From Symbiodinium natans (Eukaryota > Sar > Dinophyceae > Suessiales > Symbiodiniaceae), in NCBI GenBank assembly GCA_905221605.1, contig CAJNDS010002524.1, forward strand, positions 384,249 through 415,248: DNA of 31,000 nt, in the 5' to 3' direction. The position numbers and the translations under genes were made by a program. The notes under the pieces were generated by a model. The model was not told the origin of the DNA. It did not search any database and saw only the letters and a list, made by a program, of their open reading frames with translations. Of this stretch, positions 9,499 to 28,740 are shown piece by piece; position 1 is the stretch's first letter, and every line of letters begins with the position of its first letter.

Positions 9499-9566
9499 GT
9501 GAGTATCTACTGGCCTACACTCTCAATCTACAACAGCCATGATGCTTGGGCGGACGTCTTGACCAC

Positions 9567-9604
9567 CCCCTCCCCCCTCCCCCCCCTCCCCCCCTCCCCC
9601 CCCT
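9567..9604. repeat. C-rich tract
   Basis: CCCCCTCCC-type runs on the + strand, a polypurine/polypyrimidine tract able to form unusual DNA structure; it marks the 3' border of the repeat-free island. Confidence 0.8.
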
Positions 9605-10131
9605 GCGGGGTATTCCCGCATCTCTCATGCCCGCCCCGATGCGATCATCGAGGTTTTGATAAAGCGCCCAACAGTTTGGGGCTCAGGGTTCAGGGTTCAG
9701 GGTTAGGGAAAAAGGAGCTTTAGCGCTTGGGGGTCAGGGTTTTTCGAGGGTGCATGGTTCAGTCTGAACGGCCTACATACCCGATATTGTGAGACATATA
9801 TGGGTTTAGGGGGTTTAGGGTTCAGGGCATAGGGTTTACGCTTTAGGGTACTTTGAGGAGCGAATAAAATTTCAAGCTAGATGCCCTCCACTTCCGAGAG
9901 CCTTTGGAAGATTCTAATCGTGGCCCATGCTCCTATATAAGCACCTAAAGTATTGGAGTCCCTCAGGACCCTTCAGGGTTTGTGTAGGAGCCAAGAAGCT
10001 TTAGGGTTTGGGGTTTCGACTTTAGGGATTGGGGATTTACAAAAAGGTTCAGGGTTTAGGGCTTAATTAGGGTTTAGGGTTTAGGGTTCAGGGTTTAGGG
10101 TTGAGGGTTAGGGTTGAGGGTGGCGGCTGAG
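9605..10131. other. Telomere-variant spacer, no supported gene
   Basis: Scattered TTTAGGG/TTCAGGG variants at 9685-9705, 9800-9850 and 10040-10120 with unique AT-rich sequence between. I see no convincing exon. Confidence 0.5.
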
Positions 10132-10196
10132 GACGAATACGGCCCTGAGCGACCGCCGGCCCCCTCCATCCGCGACTCGGCTGTTTCAAGGACTTT
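10132..10196 (+). CDS. Exon-like island
   Basis: After GGCTGAG|G the frame reads DEYGPERPPAPSIRDSAV, with GA and GC dinucleotides available as donors near 10170-10180. Protein-like and preceded by a G-strand telomere-like block. Unrecognised; the limits are uncertain. Confidence 0.3.
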
Positions 10197-10499
10197 TTGG
10201 TGTCGAGCTGAAGGTTTAGGGTTTTTGAAGGCAAAAGAGCCCAAATCTTCAGAATGTTCTAACTAGGGGCTGATGCACCCCTTGTATAGTCCATACAGTC
10301 TATACAAATGAAGGGCCCATACGTCAGAACCCTTCAAAAGAAGTTAGGGACCATACTGAGGGCCCATGAGGCTACCCTCAGATTAAGGAAAAAGGCTCGC
10401 ACCAACTTTGAGGTTTTTTGAGGTCCGCGGAGAGTCTTTTCGGGTTTTTCAAGGTTGCCCCGAGCGCACCGCCAAAAACCCCCAAAGGCTTGGAGCCCT

Positions 10500-10990
10500 T
10501 GCGAAAGGGGCTTAGGGTTTAGGGTTTTGGGTTTTGGGTTTAGGGTTTAGGGTTCAGGGTTTAGGGTTTACATAGGGTTCTCGGGTCAACAGTTGGTGCA
10601 AAAGGGTCCAGGGCGGGAATCCCAGGGGTCCCAAGGGTCCCAGGATCTCAAGGCCCCAGGATCTCAAGGTCCCAGGGTCGGGAAGGCTGGTTTAGGGTTT
10701 AGGGTTTAGGGTTTAGGGTTTAGGGTTTAGGGTTTAGGGTTTAGGGTTTAGGGTTTAGGGTTTAGGGTTTAGGGTTTAGGGTCGACTTTGTCGCTTCAAT
10801 AAAGGTTTTCATCAACACCACCCGGGGTCGGCGGACTTAAGATGTGCCCTGAGCCCTAGAAGCCTTATAGCTCTAAACCCTAAACCTAAAAGCCCTCAAC
10901 CCCAAACCCCAAACCCTAAACCCTAAACCCTAAACTCACCAGCCAAATCCGACCCCCCTCCCCCACCCTGGGTTTTTAAAAGGCGCTCTG
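10500..10990. repeat. Short tandem repeat and telomere-like array
   Basis: At 10610-10680 the words GGGTCCCA and CAGGATCTCAAGG recur in tandem (a unit of roughly 18-19 bases, imperfect). A pure G-strand array follows at 10690-10782. A short coding-like stretch (VDFVASIKVFINTT, about 10783-10823) lies after it. C-strand repeats follow at 10873-10935. Confidence 0.55.
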
Positions 10991-11690
10991 TTAGTCCAGG
11001 CTCCCTGTGGGGAGCAGGAGCAAGCGCGTTTCAGCCGTCATCTTTCGAGCGGTTTTTGCAAAGGTGCATCTCCGTAGAGGGATCCCACTTCTTAAGTTCT
11101 TGACCACAAGGAAGAAGTCCCTTTACTAGGTACGATGATTTTGCATTCCAGAACTTTGTCGGCAGTAGTGGCAGACTGAGCGGGGGACGGAGTGAGGCAC
11201 AAACTGCAGCATCAGGAACAACAAGTTTGTTCCAAGAACGGTTGCGCACAACTATGTTTTTTAAATATTTTGCGTCTTTAATAAATACTCCGTTCTTCTT
11301 GTAACATGTGTGGAAATAGTATTTAATAAATATTTTTGGTTTTTAAAAACCTTGCTCGTGTCAAAAACGCGCTGCTGGTCCGCCATGTTTGCCCTGGAGT
11401 TCGCCCGTAGCACCGTGTGTCAGTTTGGGGGGTGCGGCGTGCCTCTGAGATATGTGTTGCACAGGCGGTCGATGCCGACAGAATCATTGTCCGGGGTTCC
11501 ATTCTTGCAGTCTTGCGCAGTTTGGGGTGAGTTCATGTTTGGTCGTTGCAAGCCAGTGCGACGCGTTCCTGTGGAAGTTACTAAACTCTATCACCAAAGT
11601 CCACGAGAGGTTCCCTGGGATTCCTCGGTCCTGGCGCGCTCCGTGCAGCGCTGCCCGAGCCACTGAAGGACGATGAGGGTTGATTGGGGT
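10991..11690. other. Repeat-free island, possible + strand exon
   Basis: No telomere-like block for 700 bases. The + strand segment 11530-11660 reads SQCDAFLWKLLNSITKVHER then FPGIPRSWRAP, which is protein-like, but frames on either side stop. A - strand frame (11031-11249) is also open. AT-rich DNA lies at 11255-11345. I recognise no family, and it may be an old insertion. Confidence 0.3.
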
Positions 11691-12075
11691 TTGGGGCTGG
11701 GGGTTTGGGGTTTAGGGTTTGGGGTTTGGGGTTTAGGGTTTGGGGTTTAGGGTTTGGGGTTTGGGGTTTACGGCTTAGGGTTTAGGATGTGTGGAGGGTG
11801 TAGGGTTGAGGATGGGTGGTGTTCAGGGTTGGCGACTGTAGGGTATAGGCTAGAAGTACAGGGTAGGGTTTCGGGAGTGAGGGCGTGTGTTCGGGGTCCC
11901 TTCAGCCCTAAACCCTAAGCCCTAAACCCCGCGAACTTGATTTCCGCTGTCGTAGGGGCACCGTGGGGGTGGAGGGAGGTAGTTGGGGGGGCTGGGGGTG
12001 GGCGGGGAAGGGTAGACAAACATTTTGCTGTAGTGAAGATGGCGGCAAGTGGGTCGATGAAAGGTGGAGGGCTAA
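11690..12075. repeat. TTTGGGG/TTTAGGG variant array and spacer
   Basis: From 11690 to 11790 the array is dominated by GGGGTTT units mixed with TTTAGGG, richer in G than elsewhere. The sequence to 12075 has a G-rich stretch (11960-12010) and no convincing exon; the - strand frame 11915-12106 is low-complexity. Confidence 0.55.
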
Positions 12076-12310
12076 AGACTAGGTAGGCCCTTGGCACATT
12101 TTTCATTTTCCCTTATCGGGTTTAAGAGGATCATGCGGGGGTTTGCGATAATTGGGGGGGTGCCTTGTTGGGGTCCTGATTATAAGGGGATCCTACTATG
12201 CGCGGGTCTATTTTTGGGGTCCCCAACTTTCGTAAACTCCCATATGCAGGAATGCTTTTCACAGGGTGCTTGAGGCCAATCCTAGAACATGCTGTTGTTG
12301 CAGGCACTGG
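12076..12310 (+). mobile_element. Dispersed element 2, copy 1
   Basis: The core 12164-12240 (TTGGGGTCCTGATTATAAGG, then ATCCTACTAT, a GGGGTCTA-type word and GGGGTCCCC, ending TTCGTAAA) recurs at 25321-25410 on the same strand, and at 23905-23985 and 28381-28470 in reverse. The left flank (CTAGGTAGGCCCTTGG then ACATTTTT) recurs at 21367. The short open frames here (12091, 12266) are shadows: the frame from 12091 shares WGPDYK-like words with the - strand frame at 28258 because both cross the same repeat. Confidence 0.65.
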
Positions 12311-13522
12311 CAGATCCTGGCGGTCTCCTGGCCAATGACGAGGCCAGGTGGTGATTTTTTGTGGCAGGTTGCGATGGTTGAGAAGGCCAGCGCCCGAAGT
12401 CTAAACCCGAAGTTCGGAACCCTCAGCCCTAAACCCCAATGCAGATCCTACAACAGGAGCCAGGCCCCATCACCCTCAAGCCCGAACCCTCGTGGCTTTG
12501 TCAGGTTTGGGTCGTCCCAGTCTGAGAGTGGCGCCCTGAAACCCCTACAGCCCTAGAACCGAAAACCCTCAACACACAAACCCCAAAACCCCCTAAAACC
12601 TAAAGCCTAAAGCCCTACACAACCCTAAAAGCCCAAAACCCTCAACCCCCTATATAATTCCCTAAACCCCCTAAAAACCCTAAGCCCGAAGCCCGTACAT
12701 CCTGGCTCCAGCAACCCCTGGCATCTTCCCTCAAGTTCCTTCGGGGAATTTATGCTCGTCTAAATTTGCCTAGGATGCCCAGAAGTACCCTAGTTCCGTT
12801 TTTGAAAGGGTTTAGGTTCCCTTGTAAGCCCCTTTCAGCAAAAAAAGGGGCACCTAGGTTACTGGGCAACCTAGTTGGTTTTTGGAAGGGGCCTGTAGCA
12901 GGGCTATCATGATGGTTTTAGGGTTGAGGATTTAAGGCTTTACTTTCTTTATGGTTCAATTTAGAGACATTTACGGATATGCACAAGTTGTTTCGGGATT
13001 ATCAACCCTAACCCCTAAACCCTAAACCTTAAACCCTGCACCCTACACCTTAAACCCTAAACCCTAAGCCGAAGCCCTGAACTCTGCCAGGGCTCAGACG
13101 AACTCTGAGCCTCCAAAGACTCTTCAGCGCGGCGCAGTACAACCATAAAGCCTAAACTCTACACCCAACAAGTTCCTAAAACTGTCACCTGTCTAAACCT
13201 CCAAAACCTGCACCCCTGAACCCGCGACCCAAGAGCAGAAACCTCAACCCTGTCCGACCCAATCCCAAAATGGTCAAGGGACCATCATGTTGAGAAGTGA
13301 CCATCTAATGAAGCCAGATGAGCCCCGGCATGGCACTAGAACCCTAAACCCTAAACCCTAAACCCTAAACCCTAAACCCTAAACCGCAAACCCTAAACCC
13401 TAAACCTTAAACCCTAAGCCCTAAACCCAGAAGCAGCTGCCAGGTCCGGATTCCCCTGGAGTTTATGGCCCAGGGGCCTCCGCCGTCATGAGACGAATGG
13501 AGTATACACCCCAAATTGCATT
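12311..13522. other. Degenerate CCCTAAA-rich spacer
   Basis: Irregular C-strand variants (12400-12690, 13005-13080, 13340-13430) separate unique stretches. The segment 12780-12910 has CCTAGTT and a near-palindrome around CCTAGGTTACTGGGCAACC. A similar sequence, AGGTTACTGGACAACTAGG, is found at 30748. No convincing gene. Confidence 0.45.
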
Positions 13523-13656
13523 ACTTGGAGGTTCAGGGTGCTTATCACCCCAAATCAACACTGTACTTGTAAGCCCCCTTAAGTCCCCTACGACCTCGAA
13601 GTAGGTCTTAAGTAGACTTATAAGTGGGGTTATAAGTACCCATGAACCTCCAAGTA
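13523..13656 (-). mobile_element. MITE-like element with about 30-bp terminal inverted repeats
   Basis: The left end is ACTTGGAGGTTCAGGGTGCT then TATCACCCCA. The right end, read in reverse complement, is ACTTGGAGGTTCATGGGTAC then TTATAACCCCA. Total length is about 134 bp, with no transposase. Related copies are at 1146-1268 and 18283-18392, with a half copy at 1334-1370. The open frame 13463-13678 is a shadow; its LGGSWVL-type words recur in the 1062 frame only because both cross this element. Confidence 0.75.
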
Positions 13657-13739
13657 GGGTCTTGGGTTTAGGGGTCAAGCATATTCAAGCATGCCTAGAG
13701 CCCACGATGAGCCGGAAACGCACCCTGGTCCCCTCAACC

Positions 13740-13954
13740 GCCTAGCAACAACCCTAAATCCTAAACCCTAATTCCTAAACCCTAAATCCTAAACCCTGAA
13801 CAACTAAACCCTAAACCCTGAACCCTAAACCCTAAACCCCAAACCCTAAACCCTAAACCCGGAGAGAAGCGCAACCTCCGGCGGGAATCGATTTGATGCT
13901 GCGAGCGCAAAACAGGGGGGGGGGGGGGGGGGGCTTGGAAGAATAAATAAATAC

Positions 13955-13995
<41 letters not shown>

Positions 13996-14160
13996 ATATA
14001 TATATATATGCTCATATATATATATATATATCTATGTATAATTACACGTATATGTATATATATATATCTCTATATATACATATATGTGTATTTATATTTG
14101 TTGTTATAAATACATATGTATACGTATATGTATATATATATATATGGATTGGCAAATGCC
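13740..14160. repeat. C-strand telomere-like block, G tract and AT microsatellite
   Basis: CCCTAAA variants (13750-13860) are followed by a run of about 17 G (13916-13933), then about 190 bases of (TA)n and TATATG/TACG variants (13955-14145). Tyr/Ile-rich open frames on both strands are microsatellite artefacts. DNA of this kind is likely to be length-variable and to melt easily. Confidence 0.9.
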
Positions 14161-15200
14161 TGAAAAGCCTACACCCTTGAAGCACTCAGCATCCTACAAT
14201 CCAGTCTCGAACTCAACAAGCACAGCCCCGAATCAGGCCCCTCCCCCCCCTCAACAGAACACATATACTGACAGCAAGAACATATATGAATATGCGTACA
14301 TGTATACAGTATATATACACAGTATACACATACATGCAGTACGTATTCAACAATCCAGAGACGGAGAAAACCGACTGTCAGACCCCAAAACCCCTAAAGC
14401 ACTAAGGCTGCGCCTGGCACCAGGGGCGGCCCAGCAGCGGGGGCACCCGGATCACCCGGTTTAGGGTTTAGGGTTTAGGGTTTAGGGTTTAGGGTTTAGG
14501 GTTTAGGGTTCAGGGTTCAGGGTTCAGGGTTTAGGGTTTAGGGTTTTTTCAAGGGCTGAGCTGTTCTGGCCCACCCGACCCATGGTCACCATTTTGCTGG
14601 TACCCTGTTGTGGGTTCCAGTTACCAACCTAGAAAAGGGTGCCCTTGTTAATATGTTTTTTTATATATGGTTGCTGTTTTACCAAGTTTAGGTTAATACA
14701 GACTTAGAGGGTTCGTCATGGTTTGGGGGATTTGGGTTTTCTATTTTTAGACAGGGCCAGGGTGTATAAGTGCAAGGTTTGGTCTCGCGCCGAGGTGGGC
14801 GTCAGTTGGTTGGGGGGGGGGGGGTGTTTTGGTGCCCGAAACCCTGACCTCTGAACCCTTAACCCGGAACCCTAGACCCTCTAGACCCTAAACCCAAGGC
14901 CTACCCTGGCTGTGTCGGGTTTGAGCCCTACACCCTAGGCCCTAAACCCAAGGCCTACCTGGGCTGTATGTGGTTTGGTGGCCTGCTTGGTGGACACTTG
15001 CGGGCCCCCCGACGAGATCTGTCACAACTTATGCGTGATGAGATGGTCCACGAGTTGGTCTAGGGGGAAGGGTTTAGGGTTTAGGGTTTGGGGTTTGGGG
15101 TTTAGGATTTAGGGTTTAGGGTTTAGGGTTTAGGGCTTAGGGGCGGAAGGCTCTTGGTCGGATGGTTGCAGCCGCCTGTAAATCCAAAGCAGTTGCTTCG
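14161..15200. other. Mixed spacer, no supported gene
   Basis: AT-rich microsatellite remnants to 14350, a possible exon-like word at 14398-14460 (RLRLAPGAAQQRGHPDHP), a G-strand array (14459-14545), unique sequence with a G run (about 14812-14823), a duplicated word (CCTAAACCCAAGGCCTACC at 14887 and 14941) and another G-strand array (15070-15137). Confidence 0.45.
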
Positions 15201-15202
15201 AC

Positions 15203-15722
15203 ATGCCTATCATTGCGAGTCCCGGCTTCAGTCATTCCCACTGTGAGCATTGCAACAACAATCGGGCTGCGACTGACTGTGACTTTGGCCTTTGCGGTGG
15301 CTGTTGCGGCTACGGGGCATGCCATCGCCACGGTTGGTTTGAATACGAGTGTGAAGTATGTAGCCGACTCTTCCAAAAATCAGAACAATTTGAACCAGCA
15401 CATGCGAACGCACATGCTTGGAGACAAGTACTGCCCAGCCTGCGGCACGTTCGCCAGCTCTTCCGTCTCCGGCGTGACGATGCATGTGGAGAACGGGCAC
15501 TGCCCAGCATGTAGGGGTCGTGGGCGAGGCCTCGTGAAAGACTTCATGCGCCACAATGCTCCTCAGTTCATGCACCCGGCTATTTGTGATGGCTCTGCCA
15601 GCGAGAGCGCGGATGAGGATCCTTACTGCCGTCTTTGTGAGCAGCATTTCCAGAGTTTCGGTGCTTTGCTGCAGCACAACGAAGCCAAGCATGCACAGCG
15701 CGGTCCTCAACTCCGCTTGACC
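15203..15722 (+). CDS. Cys/His-rich zinc-finger protein with +1 frame break
   Basis: The frame from the ATG at 15203 has a dense Cys/His cluster: HCEHCNNNRAATDCDFGLCG, then CCGYGACHRHGW, then YECEVCSRLF. At 15373-15374 an extra C moves the frame; from 15375 the other forward frame gives NQNNLNQHMRTH, completing a C2H2 finger spacing (C-x2-C-x12-H-x3-H). Then come YCPACGTFASSS...HVENGH, CPACRGRG and YCRLCEQHFQSFGALLQHNE, ending AKH. The first cluster recalls CC-type zinc-binding modules (C-x2-C...C-x3-C-x2-CC...C-x-H), the rest C2H2-like fingers. A donor G|GT is possible near 15724. The start may instead be an acceptor just upstream. Likely a nucleic-acid-binding or protein-binding protein; it could be a pseudogene, or the break a sequencing error. 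Confidence 0.7.
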
Positions 15723-16550
15723 GGTTTTAGGGTTTAGGGTTTAGGGTTTAGAGTTACTCTTGGTTGCAGCTCCTTGTCGTGGCCTCCGGGGTCGTTCCCG
15801 GACATTATCCTTAAAACTTACCATGGTAGGGGTATAAGTAGGGCAACCATGGGTTAGACCCTAACTTGGGGTACTTCTACCCCTGCTTCGAAGTCCAAGT
15901 ACCCACGTTTCACCTTTAGAGTGACGGCGCAAACTTCATGCGCTGCGAGAATTCTCCCTCACCGAGCTGCCAAGCAGAGATTTTGGGAAATGAGACAGGG
16001 TTTAGGGTTTAGGGTTTAGGGTTCAGGGTTCAGGGTTTAGGGTTTAGGGTTTAGGGTTTAGGGTTTAGACAGGAGCCGGGTGATGTCCTTGACTTAGTAG
16101 GGCTTAGGGGCTTAGGGCATATGGCTTAGGGCTTAAAGGGCTTAGGGGGCTTGATTCTAGGGCTTATGGCCTAGGCCTGAAAGGGCCTATAGGGCCTAAA
16201 GGGCCTGGGCCCTATAGGGCCTAGGGCCTAGGAATATGCCTGGGTTGCAGAGTGAGTGTGGAGAACGAGCTCACTTGCACGCGGAGCTCGTCCCAGTCTT
16301 GTCGATATAGGCTTAGGTCGCGAAAACCCTAAACCCTAAACCATAAACCAAAAAGCCAGGGTTTGTGAACAAGTTGCCTTTGCTTGACCTGATCCTTTAG
16401 GGCTACGCCCCGAAAGCCCTGAACAGCATCTTACAGCTCACCCTAAACCCTGAACCTGCTTCTTAAACACGGAGCTTAGGGGTTTAGGGGTTTAGGGGTT
16501 TGGGGGTTTGGGGGTTTAGGGGCTTAGGGTTTAGGGTTTAGGGCTACTCC
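15723..16550. other. Telomere-like spacer with a possible small exon
   Basis: A G-strand run (15725-15750) and array (15998-16070) border a unique stretch in which 15920-15979 reads SDGANFMRCENSPSPSCQAE after an AG. At 15830-15905 there are words (GGGTATAAGTAGGGCAACC, GTCCAAGTACCCACG) related to the inverted-repeat element. The segment 16100-16215 is a GGGCCTA-rich near-palindromic stretch. No gene is assigned. Confidence 0.4.
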
Positions 16551-16559
16551 CTAAACCCT

Positions 16560-16664
16560 ACGTGTTCGTGGCGGAGGTGATCGACGCCCCGAACCCAGTT
16601 GCCAGCGGGAGCCGTGCGGCAGATACCGGCCGGGCCCTGGCATTTGGCATGGGAGGTTTCGGGC
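16560..16664 (+). CDS. Exon-like island
   Basis: The frame reads VFVAEVIDAPNPVASGSRAA then DTGRALAFGMGGFG between telomere-like variants. An AG|G acceptor (GGCGGAG then GTG) and GC donors are available inside. Protein-like codon use. Family not recognised. It may belong to the gene containing the zinc-finger exon, but I cannot fix a phase link. Confidence 0.35.
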
Positions 16665-17985
16665 TTGTCTTTAGTTTAGTTTTCTTTAGTTTGTTAGAGG
16701 GGGGTTTTTGGGATGTTAGGTAGTTTAGTTGTTTTTAGTTGAGTTTTTGGAGGGGGGGGGGGTTGGGACGTTAGGGCTTTATAGGGTGTTATGTTTATCT
16801 GATTTTTGTTTGCGGCATTTTTGTTGTTTTGGTTCCGGGGCTGGATGTTCGGATGTCAGCGTGGGACAGGGCTGCTGTTCCTTGCCGTCCTCAAAGCAAT
16901 TAGGCGCCCTCAACCCTAAATCCTAAACCCGAAACCCCATGTCCCAGACCCCTAAGCCTTAAAGCCCTTGAGCCCACCTGCTCAGAACCTTCTCTAACTA
17001 TTCATGGAGGGTTGTTTCTTAGGGTTTAGGGTTTAGGAGACCCGTCCAGCCCGGAACCTTAAACCCCATACAACTTCGGGTTTAGAGTTTAGGGTTTAGG
17101 GTTTAGGGTTTAGGGTTGTGAGCCTGCAGGGCGCCTTAGGCCTAACACACCCCAATGCCCAACAGCGAATTGGTTTTTTGGGGCGGAAGCCTGCAAGCCC
17201 AAAACCTTCCAAGCCCCCCAGAAGCCAGTTCGGTTCAGGCTTTAGGGTTTAGGCTTTAGGCTTTAGGGTTCCGGGTTTAGGGTTTAGGGTTTAGGGTTTA
17301 GGGTTTACGGTTTAGGGTTTAGGGTTTAGGGTTTAGGGCTAGGGTTTAGGGTTTAGGGTTTAGGGCGGAGGGTCGCTGGGCCAGGCTCCTCGGACCTTTT
17401 GAGCATGGAGGCTCCGAGCATGCCAGCCGCCGGAACCTCGAGCATGAGAGCTGCCCAGGTTGTTTTTTTTTTTCGAGTTAGGGTTTAGGGTTTTAGGGTT
17501 TAGGGTTTAGGGTTTAGGGTTTAGGGTTTAGGGTTTAGGGTTTAGGGTTTAGGGTTTAGGGTTCAGGGTTCAGGGTTTAGGGTTTAGGGTTTAGGGTTTA
17601 TGGCTTTCGGGCTTTAGGGCTTTCGGGCTCTCGGGCTTTAGGGTTAGGGCTAAGCTGTCCCGAGGTTTTGGGGGCAACCCTAAGCCCTAAGTCCTACACC
17701 TCAGCGTCCACGGTGTAGAAGACTTTGTGGTTTCGGATACGTGTGGTTTAAGAGGTAGCGCTGAGTGGGGTAAGGGTAGGGCTGCCTTCAAACGTTTAGG
17801 GTTCAAGGTCAACTGCATGATCAGGCTTCTGAACTTCTGTCTCTGGAACCTTGGAGTTTGGTGTAGAATTTGGGGTCACTTCGGCTTGCGGTGACGGGAA
17901 GAGCCGGAGTTGTCTGCATGGGATCCTGGTCAGCCTATTTTGGGCTCTACAAACCCTCCATTGCTCGCCGAAAGTTTTGACCGCC
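16665..17985. other. Intergenic or upstream region of POR, repeat-rich
   Basis: T/G-rich DNA with TTTAGTTT words (16670-16760), G-strand arrays (17085-17116, 17228-17370, 17478-17610) and a short open stretch MEAPSMPAAGTSSMRAAQ (17406-17459) that could be a small exon. The 180 bases before the POR ATG are repeat-free. No TATA box is evident; dinoflagellate promoters usually lack one. A trans-splice acceptor for the POR mRNA could be the AG at about 17972-17973 (CCGAAAG|TTTTGACCGCC). Confidence 0.4.
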
Positions 17986-27066
<9,081 letters not shown>

Positions 27067-27772
27067 GGTCGCCCTGATCGAGTTTGAGGTTTAGGGTTTA
27101 GGGTTTAGGGTTTAGGGTTTAGGGTTTAGGGTTTAGGGTTTAGGGTTTAGGGTCTAGGAGGCACCCTCTAGGAGTTTGGGGCTTTTAAGGGCTTGTCTCT
27201 GGCGAAGCACGGAGCCGGACCCTTTTGCCAACGCTTCGCCTGAACAAGGGCGTTGCAACGCGAAGGCCCCGGCGCCATTTGAAGCTTTCTGGCGGGTTTG
27301 CCAGCGCCCGCCTGGTAGCTGCAGCGACGGTCTCTTTAGGGCCATTTAGGGCTGATTTTGTAGCCTTATAGCAACTTAGCCTTTGCAATCGGTTCCCCTG
27401 AAGCCGCTGCAACGCGCTACCGCCGCCACCTCCCAGATTGCTTGAGGCGCTGGCAGCGCGAACCGACTGTGCGACGCTGTCCAAGCGCCCCGGCAACTTG
27501 GGTTTCTAGGTAAACAAAACCTCTTTTTAAAGAACGCCGTGCCCGTGCCGGTAATTTTGCGGCATTTTGCGGCCTGCTGCTGGACCTGGAGACAAAGAGC
27601 TCTGCAGGAGGTTCAGCCCAACCCTCCCAAGGCCGTTTCGCGCAGGGAATCCTCTAACTGAATCTTTTAACCCTGAACCCTTAAACCACCATAGGCCCCG
27701 AAACCCCGAAGCCCTTAAACCCCTATAGCAACCCCGAAACCCCAAAACCTTGAACCCCTTAAGCCCTTTAAG
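27067..27772. other. POR 3' flank and spacer
   Basis: Just after the stop comes a G-strand array (27088-27155), then a GC-rich repeat-free island (27160-27500), which is open on the - strand for 103 residues (27185-27496) without recognisable motifs; I do not call it a gene. A + strand stretch at 27383-27485 (AIGSPEAAATRYRRHLPD) might be an upstream exon of the next gene. No polyadenylation signal is recognisable, as is usual in dinoflagellates. Confidence 0.35.
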
Positions 27773-28709
27773 GCCCTTCCACATCTTTCCGTCGACCCGA
27801 TGGCTTCTACACCCTCAAGTACTATGAGGCGTATCTTAACGCCATATCCTCCAAACCCTTAGGGTTTAGGGTTTACAAGGGTTAAGGGCCTTAAGGGTTT
27901 AGGGTTCAGGGTTTAGGATTAAGGGTTTAGGTGGGTTTAGAAATGTATAGAACCACGATAGACCCCTTTAAGCCCGGAATCCTACACCCCCAAAGACGTG
28001 CACCCGAGCCCTGGCTCCTCATGGGCGTGGCCTGCCTGCGGAGCGCTGCCGAGCGCAACTTCAGTCCAGCTATCTGACTTGCACCTTCAAAGCCAGTTCG
28101 GGGTTTCGGGTTTAAGGCTGATTATGCGTTGTAGCCTTTGTATGGTTGTTGGGTGACTTCGTAGGCAAGTTTTAGGGGCTTTAAGGGGTGAAAAAGGGAA
28201 GGCCTTTTTGGGGCCTTCCCGCGCGCAGCCCCTTGGTTCTGCTGGCTATATGGCTTTTTAAGGTAGGTGCCTACGCTGGCCGGCCGGGCATGGAAGCACC
28301 GCCACTGTGCACCATGCTGAGTTGAATCCGCGCTGTTTCTGAAAGCGCCCTCGCATGACCTCATGCTCCAGTTTATCAAACGTGGGGTCTGCGCAAACAG
28401 TGGGACCCCCAAACAAGACCCCCAAATAGTAGGCCTCCCTTCTATAATCAGGACCCCACAAAGGTACCCTTAATTTCCTTACAACACGGACCCCAAACAG
28501 TAGGATTCCCTTTGAAAAAAGCACCCCGAGAAGAGACCCCAGCTTGGGAAACCACCAACCAAGTGACTCCTTGAGTGTGAGGCCGCATAGCTCGGCTGTG
28601 AAAGCTGGGGAGCTTTTGCTCCATGTCGTGGAGCATATCGTGGGTTTAGGGTTTAGGGTTTAGGGTTTAGGGTTTAGGGTTTAGGGTTTAGGGTTTAGGG
28701 TTTAGGGTG

Positions 28710-28740
<31 letters not shown>

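Larger units (their letters stand above)
7752..9550 (+). other. Repeat-free island with coding-like segments in shifting frames
   Basis: For about 1.8 kb there is no telomere-like block, unlike nearly all of the window. The + strand shows protein-like stretches in different frames: 7984-8352; about 8199-8606; around 8955-9078 (YVPRQPVEAPFKLAVKDVLK); around 9215-9340 (LVDRLVHQCEEIGYRVLSCH); and 9339-9498. In-frame stops separate several of them. This fits a spliced gene with compact introns or, more likely in my view, a decayed processed copy. The - strand frame 9008-9337 (109 residues) is an alternative I cannot exclude. Confidence 0.45.

Noticed and set aside
13782-14464. Tyr/Ile-rich open frames on both strands
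   Set aside because: They translate the TA microsatellite and flanks, with no other coding sign.
27185-27496. 103-residue - strand protein, or a tRNA-related sequence
   Set aside because: Its beginning recalls translated tRNA sequence, but I could not find a T-loop, anticodon stem or acceptor pairing; GC-richness alone explains the open frame.
28122-28636. Three overlapping - strand open frames
   Set aside because: They cross dispersed element 2; the similarity of their peptides to the frame at 12091 comes from the shared repeat.
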